Of a stretch of 31,587 nt of DNA, positions 12,601 to 22,500 are shown piece after piece. This DNA is from Kipferlia bialata. Taxonomy: Eukaryota > Fornicata. The stretch covers positions 1-31,587 of the forward strand of contig BDIP01000025.1 in assembly GCA_003568945.1 (NCBI GenBank), in the 5' to 3' direction. Made by a program: the position numbers and the translations under genes. The notes under the pieces were generated by a model. It saw nothing but the letters and a program-made list of their open reading frames with translations, had not been told where the DNA came from and did not search any database. The first letter of the stretch is position 1; each line of letters opens with the position of its first letter.

Positions 12601-15600
12601 CCCAGACACCTGGGCCGAGCTTCTGGCCATCCGTAGGCTGGTCATACCCTCCACATGCGATGTGGACGTCATCATTAGGTATCAGTATCAGTATATGTAT
12701 ATTTGTATTCTTTCGGGGGTGCAGTTACCATCTTCTATTCCGTCACCCACCCCTCACCGTCTAGGTATGCCCACGTGTGCAGGGCTGCCGGTCGCAATGC
12801 CCTGAGTGAGAGGACCCTTCTGTCCCTGGTGTCACTCGACAAGGAGCTGCCAGTGATAGGGAAGGTGAGCACGGGTGTTGCCTTCAGTGGATCTCTATTT
12901 GTGTGCCCTCACTATATCCCTGTCCCCCTTCACCCCAGGCCCCCTCCGACGGCATGCTGTACCTGACCAGACCTGGGTCAGGCAGGGGGGTCAGGGCATC
13001 GGCAGCCACAATGGGATCAGAGATGTCGTCACTTACAGGTGGGGATGCCTTTAACACCCACTCTCTCTCTCTGAGTGTATCTCTACCTCACCCCCAGGCA
13101 CCTCCGCCCCTGCCATCTATGCATACACACGCCATGTGTGGAGCACTGATGCCTCTCCCGCTAGTAGGGTCAGGGCGTTCCACCTGCTGCACAGATACAT
13201 ACACAAGAAGGGCATCCTGGAGGACAACAAGAAGTACGGGGGACACACTGCATATTCCAATGACTGTTCCACCTTCAACCTCCCCTGTCTATAGTTCCTG
13301 TCTGTATCTAACCCCTAGGCTAGGTGCCAAGATGCTGCTGAGGCTGAGTGTGTGGTATGCATGGCTCATGTGGACGGACCCGGACAGCAGGCTCATACTG
13401 CCAGGTACAGCTATATCTACCTCCTCAATGATATACTCCAATATCTGATGTCTCTAGTACTGGTTCTAGGTCCTTGTTCCTAGTGTATATATATGTATAT
13501 TGTTGTGTCTCACCTCCAGGCCCTGCCACCGATGTTGGCAATGAGCAGCCCCCCGTGCCCACTGTGGAGACAGTCACGGAGAATGGGACTCTGTTCCCCA
13601 AGCTGCCCCTCAAGTGAGTGTCTTTGGTTATGTGTAGCATGTGTCAATGACCAGTGTGTCAATTCATGACGGCGCATGACGCTCCGTATCCCTTCCACTT
13701 CACCCCCCTCACCCCCAGGTGTGTTGTTCCTGCCAGCCGTATACCCACCCTTGTGGAAGATAGAGACATGGACAAGGAACTGCTGGCTGAGGTACTTCCG
13801 CATACTCTGTACATTCACTGTACATGTGTCTCAGAAATGTCAGTTAGATTCATGTATGTACCTGAGTGTTTACCCCTTCCCTGACCCCCAGGACGTTGCC
13901 TATCTCTGTAACGACATTGTGGAGACACAGAGAGAGGCAGAGGCCGCTAAGGGAAGGGTGAGATATGGAGTGTATCATTGTCTATGTCATATACACAGCC
14001 ACTACTCTCTCTCCCTTGTAATACCATTCACCCCCAGGTTGTCGCCGAGGCCGTCCCGCCCTCGCCTGCCCTCACTCTCTCCATATTCGACAAGGTGGGT
14101 TGGATCTATCTCTCATTCGTTTCATATACTCACCCTTTCTCCCCTCCCCCCTTACCCTATTTCCCCCCCTTACCATAGGGTGTTGACAGAGACAGGGCCA
14201 GGGGCATCGAGCGGGGTCTGCCCCTGAGAGAGAGGGAGCAGGCTAGGGAGAGAGAGAGAGAGGCAGAGAGGGAGAGGAAGCGCTCCCAGCGCTACGAGAG
14301 CGTCTTCTCTGTCGACTCTCGCTACTCCACCCGGATGAGGGAGCAGGAGAGGGAGAGGGCGGCAGCTACCACCCCACTGACCCAGCCTGAGGGTATGGGT
14401 GCAGCTGGTGTAGGAGATGCCACACTGGGAGGCCGTGTATCCCGCCCCTCCCTTACCATCAATGTGTCTGACACTCTGTCTATGTCTGAGGATGCGGAGG
14501 ACACAGAGAGACCACCCACCCTCAGTCCCTCTGAGGAGGAGGGGGTGCACGTGGTCGGGGACACCGCGTCTCTCACCCCTGTCGACTCTGCCCATGTGGA
14601 TACCGTTGTGGGTGTGGGCACTGTGGGTGCAGAGACCCAGGGCGACAAGGGCCACATGAACATGAGGCTGGCAGAGCGTGCCCGCCTGGGTATCACCCGC
14701 AGTGAGAGGGAGACGGAGAGAGAGCTGATCCACAAGAGGGTGAGGGGCTGGGCCGAGCGGGCTGCCACCCTGGACCCCTCGAACCCCAGGGTCCACCATG
14801 CCGTGGGGTACTCCTCACTCATACTGGCTACCAGTCTCCAGGTGGGGGTGGTTGAGAGTGATGCTTGTCTATTCTTACTCTACACATTGGTATACCTACC
14901 CGTACTCACTGACAGGAGAAGAGGAGACAGTCTGAGAGAGAGAGAGAGGCTAGGGTACAGGCACTGCCAGAGGAGGAGAGAGAGGCGGAGAGGACCAAGG
15001 AGAGAGAGGGAGAGAATGAGGCTCTGATGACCGAGGCCATCGACTACTACTCAAGGTAAATATATACATACATGTGTCTCTTCTTCTATCCCACCCATCG
15101 TCTCCCCCTCACCCCCAGGGCTGCTGCTGAGGGTTACTTCCGGTGCATTGCGGGCCCCCACTCCCAGGATGCCTTCCCTGCCCTGCTCAGGCTGTTGTCC
15201 ATCCTGTTCAAGACTAGCCAGGGTGAGGAGGGATACTGATATCTAGATAACTACACCCCAAGTCGTATCTCCCTATATCTCACCCCCAGGCTCTTCGTCT
15301 GTGTTTGCAGTGTTCCAGGAGTGGTTTGACAGGACCAGCCTCGACCTGTGGCTGAGTGTGGTCCCCCAGATCATAGCCAGGATGGACAGCCCCAGCCCAT
15401 CGGTCAGGGCACTAGGTACACATACAGTGTTTATGTATACTCACCCATGGCTACCCTCCTCACCCCAGTCCGGCACCTCCTCACTACTGTTGGCACCAGG
15501 CACCCCCAGGCCCTAGTGTACCCTCTGACCGTGGCTGCCAAGACCAGCACTGAGAACGGCAATGCCCTGGCTACCTCCATCCTCAACGACATGTCTGTGG

Positions 15601-18600
15601 GCATGGCCAAGGGAGCACCCTCATCACTGGTGGGTCAGGCCAAGCTGGTGTCAAGGGAGCTGATCAGAACAGCCAGGCTCTGGCCAGAGATTTGGTTCAA
15701 GGTACCCTGCACTCTATTGTGTCACCCTGTCTGTCGATTTCCTATGTATATTGATGTGTGTACTCATACCCTCCCCCTCCCTCACCCCAGGGAATCGAGG
15801 TTGCCGCCCAGTTCTACTACGAGGACACACAGATCGACAAGATGTTTGCATCCCTCGGCAAGTTGTTCCAGCTGCTGCAGGTATGGAGGGTGGATGCATG
15901 GACATATGCTACTGATACAGTTGTGGGTGTTGGTAGCTCTAGACTGTGGAACACGATGCACCAATCCCTTTTTGAGTCACTCCCCCTCACCCTCAGACTG
16001 GTGCCCAGACACCGGCCGAACAAACATTTGTGTCTGCCTTTGAGGGGGTGCTCAAGGTGGGTGGATGTAGCTCTTGCCTCTTTCCGCTCTCTTCTTTCAT
16101 ATCCACTCATATTGTCGTATGTCCTCTCTTCCCCTCGCGTTCTCTCTTACCCCCAGGAGGTTGAGCACCTGCTAAAGAACTACACTCTGAAGAAGAACCC
16201 ATCTAGACACCTGCTGGAGGGTATGTGGGGAGATGTGTTATGATTACTTGTTCATGAACAACTACTGTTATTGTGTATTGTTTACATACCCAGATACTAA
16301 ATGTCTATCTCCTCATCTCTTACCCCAGGTGCCTGGGAGCACCTGATCTGGGTGTACCACATCATCGAGGAGCAGCTACCTGTGCTGAGGATACTAGGTG
16401 GGTGGATGTGTATGTATGTGTATATATGGTGGAGGGCATTGGTGCACTTGTGTGTCAGTTCATGATGCAACAGTTGCACTTCCATGCATTACAGGGCTTG
16501 CATACATAGTACCCCAGAATACCACCCCACCCCACCCCAGACCTTGTGTACACCGCCCCTGCCCTGCTTGAGTGCAAGGACCTAGAGCTGTGTGTGCCTG
16601 GCAGCTATGTGGCAGGACAGGACGTGGTGGGCATCCACAGGTTCCAGCCCCTCATGACGGTATGTGGTGTGTGTTTATGTGTTGTGTCATATTTATGATG
16701 TGTTATTATTCCTGCCCTGACCCCCAGGTCATCCACTCCAAGCACAGACCCAGGCAGGCCACCCTGATAGGCAGTGACGGCATGAAGTATGTGTTCTGCC
16801 TCAAGGTGGGTGGTAGTTGCGTAGCTGTGTGCATGGGACATACATATATCTGTATGAATGCATGCCTCCCCTCACCTGTAGGGCAGTGAGGACACCCGTC
16901 TGGACGAGAGAGTGATGCAGGTGTTTGGGTACATCAACACTGCCTTCCTGACCTCCCCTGACACAGACAGACTGGGCCTCATGATGCACAGATACCCAGG
17001 TGCAGATGTTTGGACATGTGTATATATATAGTTGTTGCTGTGTTTTGCTTTATTTGTTTCAGTGCTATAGTGTTTTCTCTGATCCATTGTATATGTATCC
17101 ATCCCCACCCCCAGTTGTCCCCCTGTCCCCCTCCGCTGGTCTCATCAGCTGGGTGCCAGACCACGACACACTCCACAACCTCATCGACACATACAGGTGG
17201 GTGTATGTGTCTATGCATGAATCTTTGTATTGGTTTACTGCTGTATTCATTATGCAGTATATACCTTGCCTCACCCCAGGAAGGACTACTCCTACTGCAA
17301 TGTGTCCACCAACCACGAGAGGACCCTGCTGTCAGTGAGGAGGGTGTCTGACTATGAGACCGCCTCCATAGTCCACAAGATGGAGGCATTCACAAACACC
17401 ATGAAGCAGAGCACAGGTAGGTGGTATCTGTCTCTCAGGGTTCCCACTGTTAGTGGAACTGTCTCTCTCTCTCTCTCCCTCACTGCCAGGCCTCGACATC
17501 CACAAGATGCTGTGGCTGAGGTCCAGTTCCAGTGAGGAGTGGCTGCTGAGGAGGACGGCATACACGAGGAGCATGGCAGTCGGCAGCATAGTGGGGTACC
17601 TCATCGGTGAGTAGTGGTGGATGGTGACTAATACTGGTAGCAATCTCTCTTCTATTCCCTCACCCCCTAGGTCTAGGCGACAGACACCCCAACAACATCA
17701 TGCTGGGCAGGTCCAGTGGCAGGGTGCTGCACATTGACTACGGAGACTGCTTTGAGACAGCCATGAGGAGGAGCAGATACCCGGAGAAGGTCCCATTCAG
17801 GTGGGCGGAGATGTGTATATACGTATCCCCACCATTATCTCTCTCTCTGTCGATCCTTCTCCTCCCACCCCAGGCTGACCCGCATTGTAGTCAGGGCCAT
17901 GTCTGTGTCCAAGGTGGAGGGCACGTTCAGGACAACGTGCAACCTGGCAATGCACGTGTTGAGGTATGGGTAGTGTATGAGAGTATATAGTGTATGGCGG
18001 AGGGACAAATTGAGCTGTGTGCTGTCTCCACTATCAAGAACCGTTCCATGGTGAATATTCACATATATATTCACACCGTATATGTATTTACACCCAATGT
18101 ACCTCACCCCAGGGGCCACCGCGACTCCATCATGGCCATGCTGGAGGCCTTTGTGTACGACCCCCTCATCACGTGGAGACTACTGGCAGAGAGGAAGGCC
18201 GTGACGCACAAGATGACGAAGATGTCAGCACACAGCGGTGTGAGGCACCAGGGGAGGGCAGGCAGGAATATGAAGGACCTCCAGCACGAGGACGCGAGGT
18301 GGGTACATTGAATACATACAGAGACTGCCCAACTAGTACTATCTACCCATCACCTCCTCACTCACCCCCCAGGGGCCCTGACCTGCTACCTCTGGACAGA
18401 GACACGGAGGCACCCGAGGGAGACGGGGAGCAGGTATCGGTACTCAGTGGTGTATACACTTGGACACACATACCATTGACTGTATCCCCCCTCACCTCAG
18501 GATGTGAACCCCAAGGCCCTGGCCATTGTCAAGAGGGTCGAGGCTAAGCTCACAGGTGAGTATAGGCTCAGGCACCAATTGGATCCCATTAGAAATTGTA

Positions 18601-18897
18601 TTATATATCTCTATGCCCCCCTCCCCCTTACCCGCCAGGCAAGGACTTCCCGTACCACCCGTATGCATTGGGCATAGCCAGACAGGTCGAGCTGCTCATA
18701 CACCAGGTGCGTATATATATAGATACATGGTGTTTTCTGTATAGTCAGTCCGATCACACTCTATACATTGCTCAGTTTGTCTGTGTTTGATATATTTGAG
18801 TATACACTCAGTGTACCCTCAATCTCACCCTCACCCCCAGGCCACCAATGTAGAGAACCTCGTCCAGGCATGGAAGGGATGGTGCCCCGAGTGGTAG
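699..18897 (+). CDS. TOR: Target of Rapamycin (TOR) Ser/Thr protein kinase, 98 exons
   Basis: TOR is the nutrient- and growth-sensing kinase of the PIKK family and the catalytic core of TOR complexes. The spliced frame runs from ATG 699-701 to TAG 18895-18897 through 98 exons; exon lengths total 10,356 nt, giving 3,451 residues with every junction in phase. Order: HEAT-type helical repeats (about 1-1820), FAT (about 1840-2880), FRB (about 2911-3015), kinase (about 3040-3400), FATC (last 33). Diagnostic pieces are [10 protein letters not shown] in [16 protein letters not shown] and GLGDRHPNN in the kinase, and a C-terminus ending GWCPEW. Human mTOR has 2,549 residues; the excess lies mainly in Arg/Glu- and Ser/Gly/Pro-rich insertions. 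The start was chosen as the ATG that splices in phase to the next exons; the N-terminus is the least certain part. Introns are 48-198 nt, mean about 81. Other PIKKs (ATM, ATR, SMG1) are excluded by the FRB and TOR-type FATC. Confidence 0.96.
1349..1447 (+). other. TOR: GC-AG intron (TOR intron 4)
   Basis: The donor is GCAG|gcatgg and the acceptor is ccactag|GCC. Only this junction keeps the frame, yielding [12 protein letters not shown], which aligns with GGILAIASLI of other TORs. The nearby GT at 1359 would lead to an in-frame stop just downstream. The +5 G of the usual local donors is kept. Confidence 0.75.
3147..3550 (+). other. TOR: TOR exon 16: charged and Pro-rich insertion
   Basis: This 404-nt exon (residues about 384-518) starts with an Arg/Glu/Gln-rich stretch ([12 protein letters not shown]), passes through Pro/Ser-rich sequence, then a second RERE tract. 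It returns to helical sequence at [14 protein letters not shown]. The low-complexity part has no counterpart in human or yeast TOR that I can recall. It is probably a disordered loop between HEAT repeats. Confidence 0.7.
5847..6203 (+). other. TOR: TOR exon 30: Ser/Pro/Gly-rich insertion
   Basis: The exon covers residues about 949-1067 and is rich in Ser, Pro and Gly (for example [11 protein letters not shown] and [16 protein letters not shown]). It resumes an ordered solenoid at [17 protein letters not shown]. It is uninterrupted by introns although flanking exons average under 100 nt. Confidence 0.7.
8642..8863 (+). other. TOR: TOR exon 46: Arg/Glu/Lys-rich insertion
   Basis: Residues about 1469-1542. 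The centre is an almost pure (GAGA)n purine tract encoding alternating Arg and Glu, followed by Lys/Asp/Glu repeats. It interrupts the HEAT region between a hydrophobic helix ([13 protein letters not shown]) and [11 protein letters not shown] surface loop or charged single helix is likely. Confidence 0.7.
11378..11429 (+). other. TOR: Probable GC-AG intron (TOR intron 61)
   Basis: The donor CAG|gcgagt pairs with cacag|GCC and gives the continuous frame [16 protein letters not shown] six bases downstream (gtgttt) also keeps phase and would add Ala-Ser, but it lacks the +5 G typical of local donors. The GC reading is therefore favoured but not proven. Confidence 0.55.
14179..14841 (+). other. 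TOR: TOR exon 77: largest exon, long charged insertion in FAT
   Basis: At 663 nt (residues about 2504-2724) this is the longest TOR exon. It opens with Arg/Glu repeats, then a Ser/Thr/acidic stretch ([15 protein letters not shown]), and ends with [17 protein letters not shown]. That ending aligns with the human AWHAWAVMNFEAVL helix. The insertion precedes this helix. The Glu/Arg-rich exon 78 follows it, at the place where human mTOR has its own Thr/Ala-rich disordered loop. Confidence 0.75.
15655..16397 (+). other. TOR: TOR FRB domain (exons 81-85)
   Basis: Exons after 81: 15791-15880, 15997-16056, 16157-16220, 16329-16397. The four-helix FRB is aligned through [20 protein letters not shown] and [14 protein letters not shown]. 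Trp2999 matches human Trp2101. The human contact residue Ser2035 is Ala2931 (codon 15806-15808), Phe2039 is Tyr, Thr2098 is Glu, Asp2102 is Glu, Tyr2105 is Ile and Phe2108 is Tyr. The fold is clear but the FKBP-rapamycin contact surface differs. Confidence 0.88.
16541..18555 (+). other. TOR: TOR PI3K-like kinase domain (exons 86-96)
   Basis: Exons: 16541-16659, 16728-16805, 16882-16999, 17115-17196, 17280-17416, 17490-17606, 17671-17800, 17874-17963, 18113-18298, 18373-18433, 18501-18555. The ATP-binding Lys3085 is in YVFCLK, its codon ending exon 87 at 16805. The catalytic loop GLGDRHPNN (Asp3240, His3242, Asn3245) starts at 17671. The metal-binding Asp3259 is at 17736-17738, in IDYGDCFE where other TORs have IDFGDCFE. 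The activation segment continues [16 protein letters not shown]. All catalytic acids are present, so activity is expected. The region after [18 protein letters not shown], the regulatory insertion of mTOR, is Lys/His-rich and different in sequence. Confidence 0.95.
18664..18897 (+). other. TOR: TOR FATC domain (exons 97-98) and stop
   Basis: Exons 97 (18639-18706) and 98 (18841-18897) encode [19 protein letters not shown] and end AWKGWCPEW then TAG. The length and the terminal GWC-P-x-W are typical of TOR FATC. The position equivalent to yeast TOR1 Cys2460 is Val3441 (codon 18862-18864). Cys3448, equivalent to Cys2467, is kept. Confidence 0.93.
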
Positions 18898-19349
18898 ACA
18901 GGGATCCATATGTAGATGGGTTCATATACTACTAGGCCTAGTATGACCCTTAAGGATGCATAGTCCCCTGGATGAGAGGAGAGGGCTGTTTCAGTCCAAG
19001 TTTTGTTGGAGTTACGTGAGAGAGAATGGTATTTGTCCCGTGTTTGTTTCTATTCTTTGGCTGGTGAGGGTATCATTTTACCTGATACTGAGTCTCTAGT
19101 CAACCATAAATCGTGTAGATATAGTCTAACGCGATATTTATAGTTAAGTGAGTGAAGTATTCGCATCATTACTCGGCCATTATTCCCCAAGTATTCTTCA
19201 CTCAATACCGATTATCAACGATACACTCCCAGTGACATTATCCCATATGCAATATGACTCAAAATCTATGGCCAACAAGGAAGCAAATACGAAAGAACGA
19301 AACACAACTGTACAACCCCAAACGACAACACACAACACAACCAGGATAC
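18898..19349. other. Intergenic region between two convergent genes
   Basis: These 452 bases lie between the TOR stop and the stop of the minus-strand gene, so both 3' ends and their polyadenylation signals must be here. No AATAAA hexamer is present on either strand near the stops. ATAAAT at about 19106 and AGTGAA at 19151 are the nearest candidates downstream of TOR. Nothing else was recognised. Confidence 0.5.
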
Positions 19350-19519
19350 TTAGTCAAAGTCCACTATCTCGGGCTCCCAGTCAGCATCGTCCTGTCTCTC
19401 TCTCCCTCTCCCTGTCTTTGGGGTCTTGGCCCTCCTCTGCAGCCTGGCATGCAGGGCCACGCCTCTGTCCAGAGTGTGCTAAGGGTGAGACGGAGGTAGG
19501 GTAAGAGAGACACAGATAG

Positions 19520-19550
<31 letters not shown>

Positions 19551-22500
19551 TACCTTGGGGCAGTCGAGCAGGTGGATGATGCACTTGGGGCATGCATAGC
19601 TGACCAGTTTCCCTGTGTGGGGCTCCACAAACCACTGTGCCACAAGGCCCTCCTTGAGTAGAGTGGTGAGGTCCCTACCATACTGGGGTGAGGGGTAGGC
19701 GGGTAGGGAGTACCAAGTACGTCAGAGAGAGGTCACCACACACACCTCGGCCATCGCTCTCCTGACCCCCACCACTACACCGAGGGGCAGCTTGTCGAAG
19801 CAGCGCTTCCGACAGCACTTGAACGGCACCCTCTCCCTCATTGCCTTCTCTCTCTCTCTCTCCATCTCGGCCAGTGGATCAGTCCGTCTGAGACGGCCTG
19901 AGGCACGTGCTGAGGGTAGGGCAGGACTGACAGCAGAGGGGAGACGGACCTCACTGACGGTAAGAACACGAACTCTCAACATACATAGTCAATAACACTA
20001 TGCACAACATGTGTAAGTATTCTTAGGGTACCTGATAATCTCTGTGGCAGGGGTAGGAGGCAGGTCATTGCCCTGAGGGTGAGGCAGAGGGTCGGCACTA
20101 GTAAACCAAAGTAGAACACCTCATTATTGTAACCGAAACACCCACCTCGAAGGCCTCCCACTGCTGCTCTTCCTCCTGCTCTCTGTCTCTGCGTGACCTC
20201 TTTCCCCTTGCACTGCGTGTGGGCAACAGAATGGCTGGTAGGGGTGAGTGTGTCTGTGTGTCGTGTGTGGTGTCTCTACTCAGAGGGGCATGGACGGGGG
20301 ACACATCACTCCTCCTCTTGCTCCTCTTCGAGGTGGATGATGTGGATGATGAACGGGACACAGCGCCACAGTGACCCTCGCCCTTCACCTTGGGTACTCT
20401 GGTAGAGGTAGTCTTCTTCCTACTGGTCTTTGTAGTCTTGGGGGTACCAGGGGGCGTGGAGACGCCTGCTGGGGTAAGAGAGTTCTTCTTGGTAGGGTGT
20501 TGGGTGGGATATACATATCTCAGTGCACTAGCACCAGTATACACTGAGTCCCCCCACCTCTTCTGGGCGTCATGCCATTGGCCAGGTATAGACTGGGGTC
20601 ACGGCACATGGCCTGGGCCTGGGCGTAAGAAGATATAAGAAGGGGCACTCAGTGGAGATGTGTGCATAAAGGCTTGTCCAGAGAGTCCTGAACATCTACA
20701 GCAGGCCATACTCTGTTCCATTGAAATCACAGTCAGACATGCACTCCACACCCCATAGATATACACACACCATACCTTTGTCAGCAGTGTCCTACCGCAG
20801 CTAAGGAGGGTGGTGAGCTGGGGTGAGAGAAACTAGAGAGTACCCGCAGCATTGGCCTGACCCATAGATTGTGGCACACATCCTATGTTGAAATACAACC
20901 ATGGTAAAGCCTTTGTCACAGACCATTGACGTATATATAATAGGGCACCTGTCCGTGTGTCAGCATGAACTTCTCCTTCTCAGGGTCCCACAGATAGTCT
21001 CTGGCATCAGGGAAAGGGTACAGTGGTAAGATACATACAACAGAGGCTATACCATTTTGCATCAAACATTTCAAATTATACTGAGGGTGGTATTGTACAC
21101 TTGGAAAACTAAACTACATAACAACAGGCAATCGAATGTATGAGCACCCAATATCCACCCCCACCTTATGAAGACCCTCTTGGCAGCCCCTGCCTCCATG
21201 ATAGACAGCTTGTGGGTCTCTATCCTGGTGTTCATACGGATCAGGGCATTGAGCATGGCCTTGGTGTCGCCCTGGTGTAGGTGTAGGTACACATTGACTA
21301 TATCTATATATATATACGAATGAATATATGTATTGAGTGGTACAATCCAACACATGAATGATTCCCCCATCCACAGTGTACCTAATCACTCACATGTACA
21401 TACCTTATACTTCTTCAGATCCACCCCCCCGTATCTCTGTGGGGTATCTGCAGACAGAGCAAATGTCCTAGAGGGAGGGGTGCTAGGTACAGAACTAGGG
21501 GCAGACGGCAGCCTGCTGGGGTGAGGAGAGTGCATATATGCATAGCAATACATGTGTGGGTCATTAGATTACATGTCCACCTGGGTGTACTGGGCACACT
21601 AGCAGTCCAGTGACTACCACTGCTAGAGTCCTTGGTCTGGGCATCGGCTTGGCCTGCCTCCTGCGATCAGTCTCTCTCTCTCTCTCTATCTTCACGTGAT
21701 CACAACAAACATTTATCAACTCAACCACCAAACGCACTAAACTATAGTATTGCAATGACACTCTCTCTGCATATACAACACCCATCCCACCTGAGATAGC
21801 ATCTCTGCCACAGCTATGTCCAGGAACCGTTGGGTGTCTGTCCTCATCAGCTTCTGCAGGGCCCTGACAGTCAGGGGGGGGGATATATACAGTCTATATG
21901 CATACCAGAAACATCATATGTATCTATGCACTCTGTATATACTGTGTCTCCTCACCTTGGGCACATTCTGACCCTGTATGCCCCGACCTCCAGGTCATAC
22001 AGGTGCTCGAAGAAGAAGGCCTTCTTGAGATCAAACACCTCATCCTGGGGGTGGGTATATGTATATACATATATTATACATATATACATATAACACTTCA
22101 TCCTGGGGTGGGGGGGGGGGGTATCTAACATATACATGCCACAACATATCCACATGCACCCACCCTTGTCTTGCCCTGTATCTGTCTGTCCAGCCGGGCT
22201 AGACTGCGCATCAAGGTGCGCTGGGAGGATCTACGGTCAGCGTCGATACTACCTTGAATACGTATATTGGAGAAGGGACTATATTCCATGTTGACACCTG
22301 TTGAAAGAAGATGGAAACACCGTACTGAAATTCAGCTATTATTCAGTAATATGCATAACCACACTCCCATTGACAGTGTATAGTACATGTATGCACCGCT
22401 CACTCTGGGAATGTCTTGAAGCACTTGTCCCTACAACACCTAGCAGTAGGGAAGGGCCTGACATCGGCAGAGTCCTCTGGGGTATTAGAGGGGGGGTATA

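Larger units (their letters stand above)
10358..15701 (+). other. TOR: TOR exons 55-81: FAT domain
   Basis: Exons: 10358-10460, 10534-10664, 10726-10768, 10896-10977, 11045-11085, 11173-11256, 11318-11377, 11430-11491, 11588-11666, 11737-11833, 11898-12016, 12084-12217, 12284-12510, 12588-12678, 12765-12864, 12939-13038, 13098-13233, 13319-13404, 13520-13613, 13719-13791, 13892-13957, 14038-14094, 14179-14841, 14916-15055, 15119-15222, 15290-15415, 15469-15701. Clear matches to the human FAT solenoid are [11 protein letters not shown] (human KALHYKELEFQ), [31 protein letters not shown] and [14 protein letters not shown]. The FAT helices clamp the kinase domain. The last exon runs into the FRB. 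Confidence 0.92.

Noticed and set aside
19100-19160. ATAAAT and AGTGAA as polyadenylation signals for TOR
   Set aside because: Both are short and occur by chance. The 3' ends of the other genes show no common hexamer that would support either.
20949-21271. TFIIS N-terminal or integrase-binding-type helical bundle in the 890-residue protein
   Set aside because: The hydrophobic pattern of LNALIRMNTRIETHKLS and LTTLLSCGRTLLTK is only loosely similar and key residues could not be aligned, so no domain is called.
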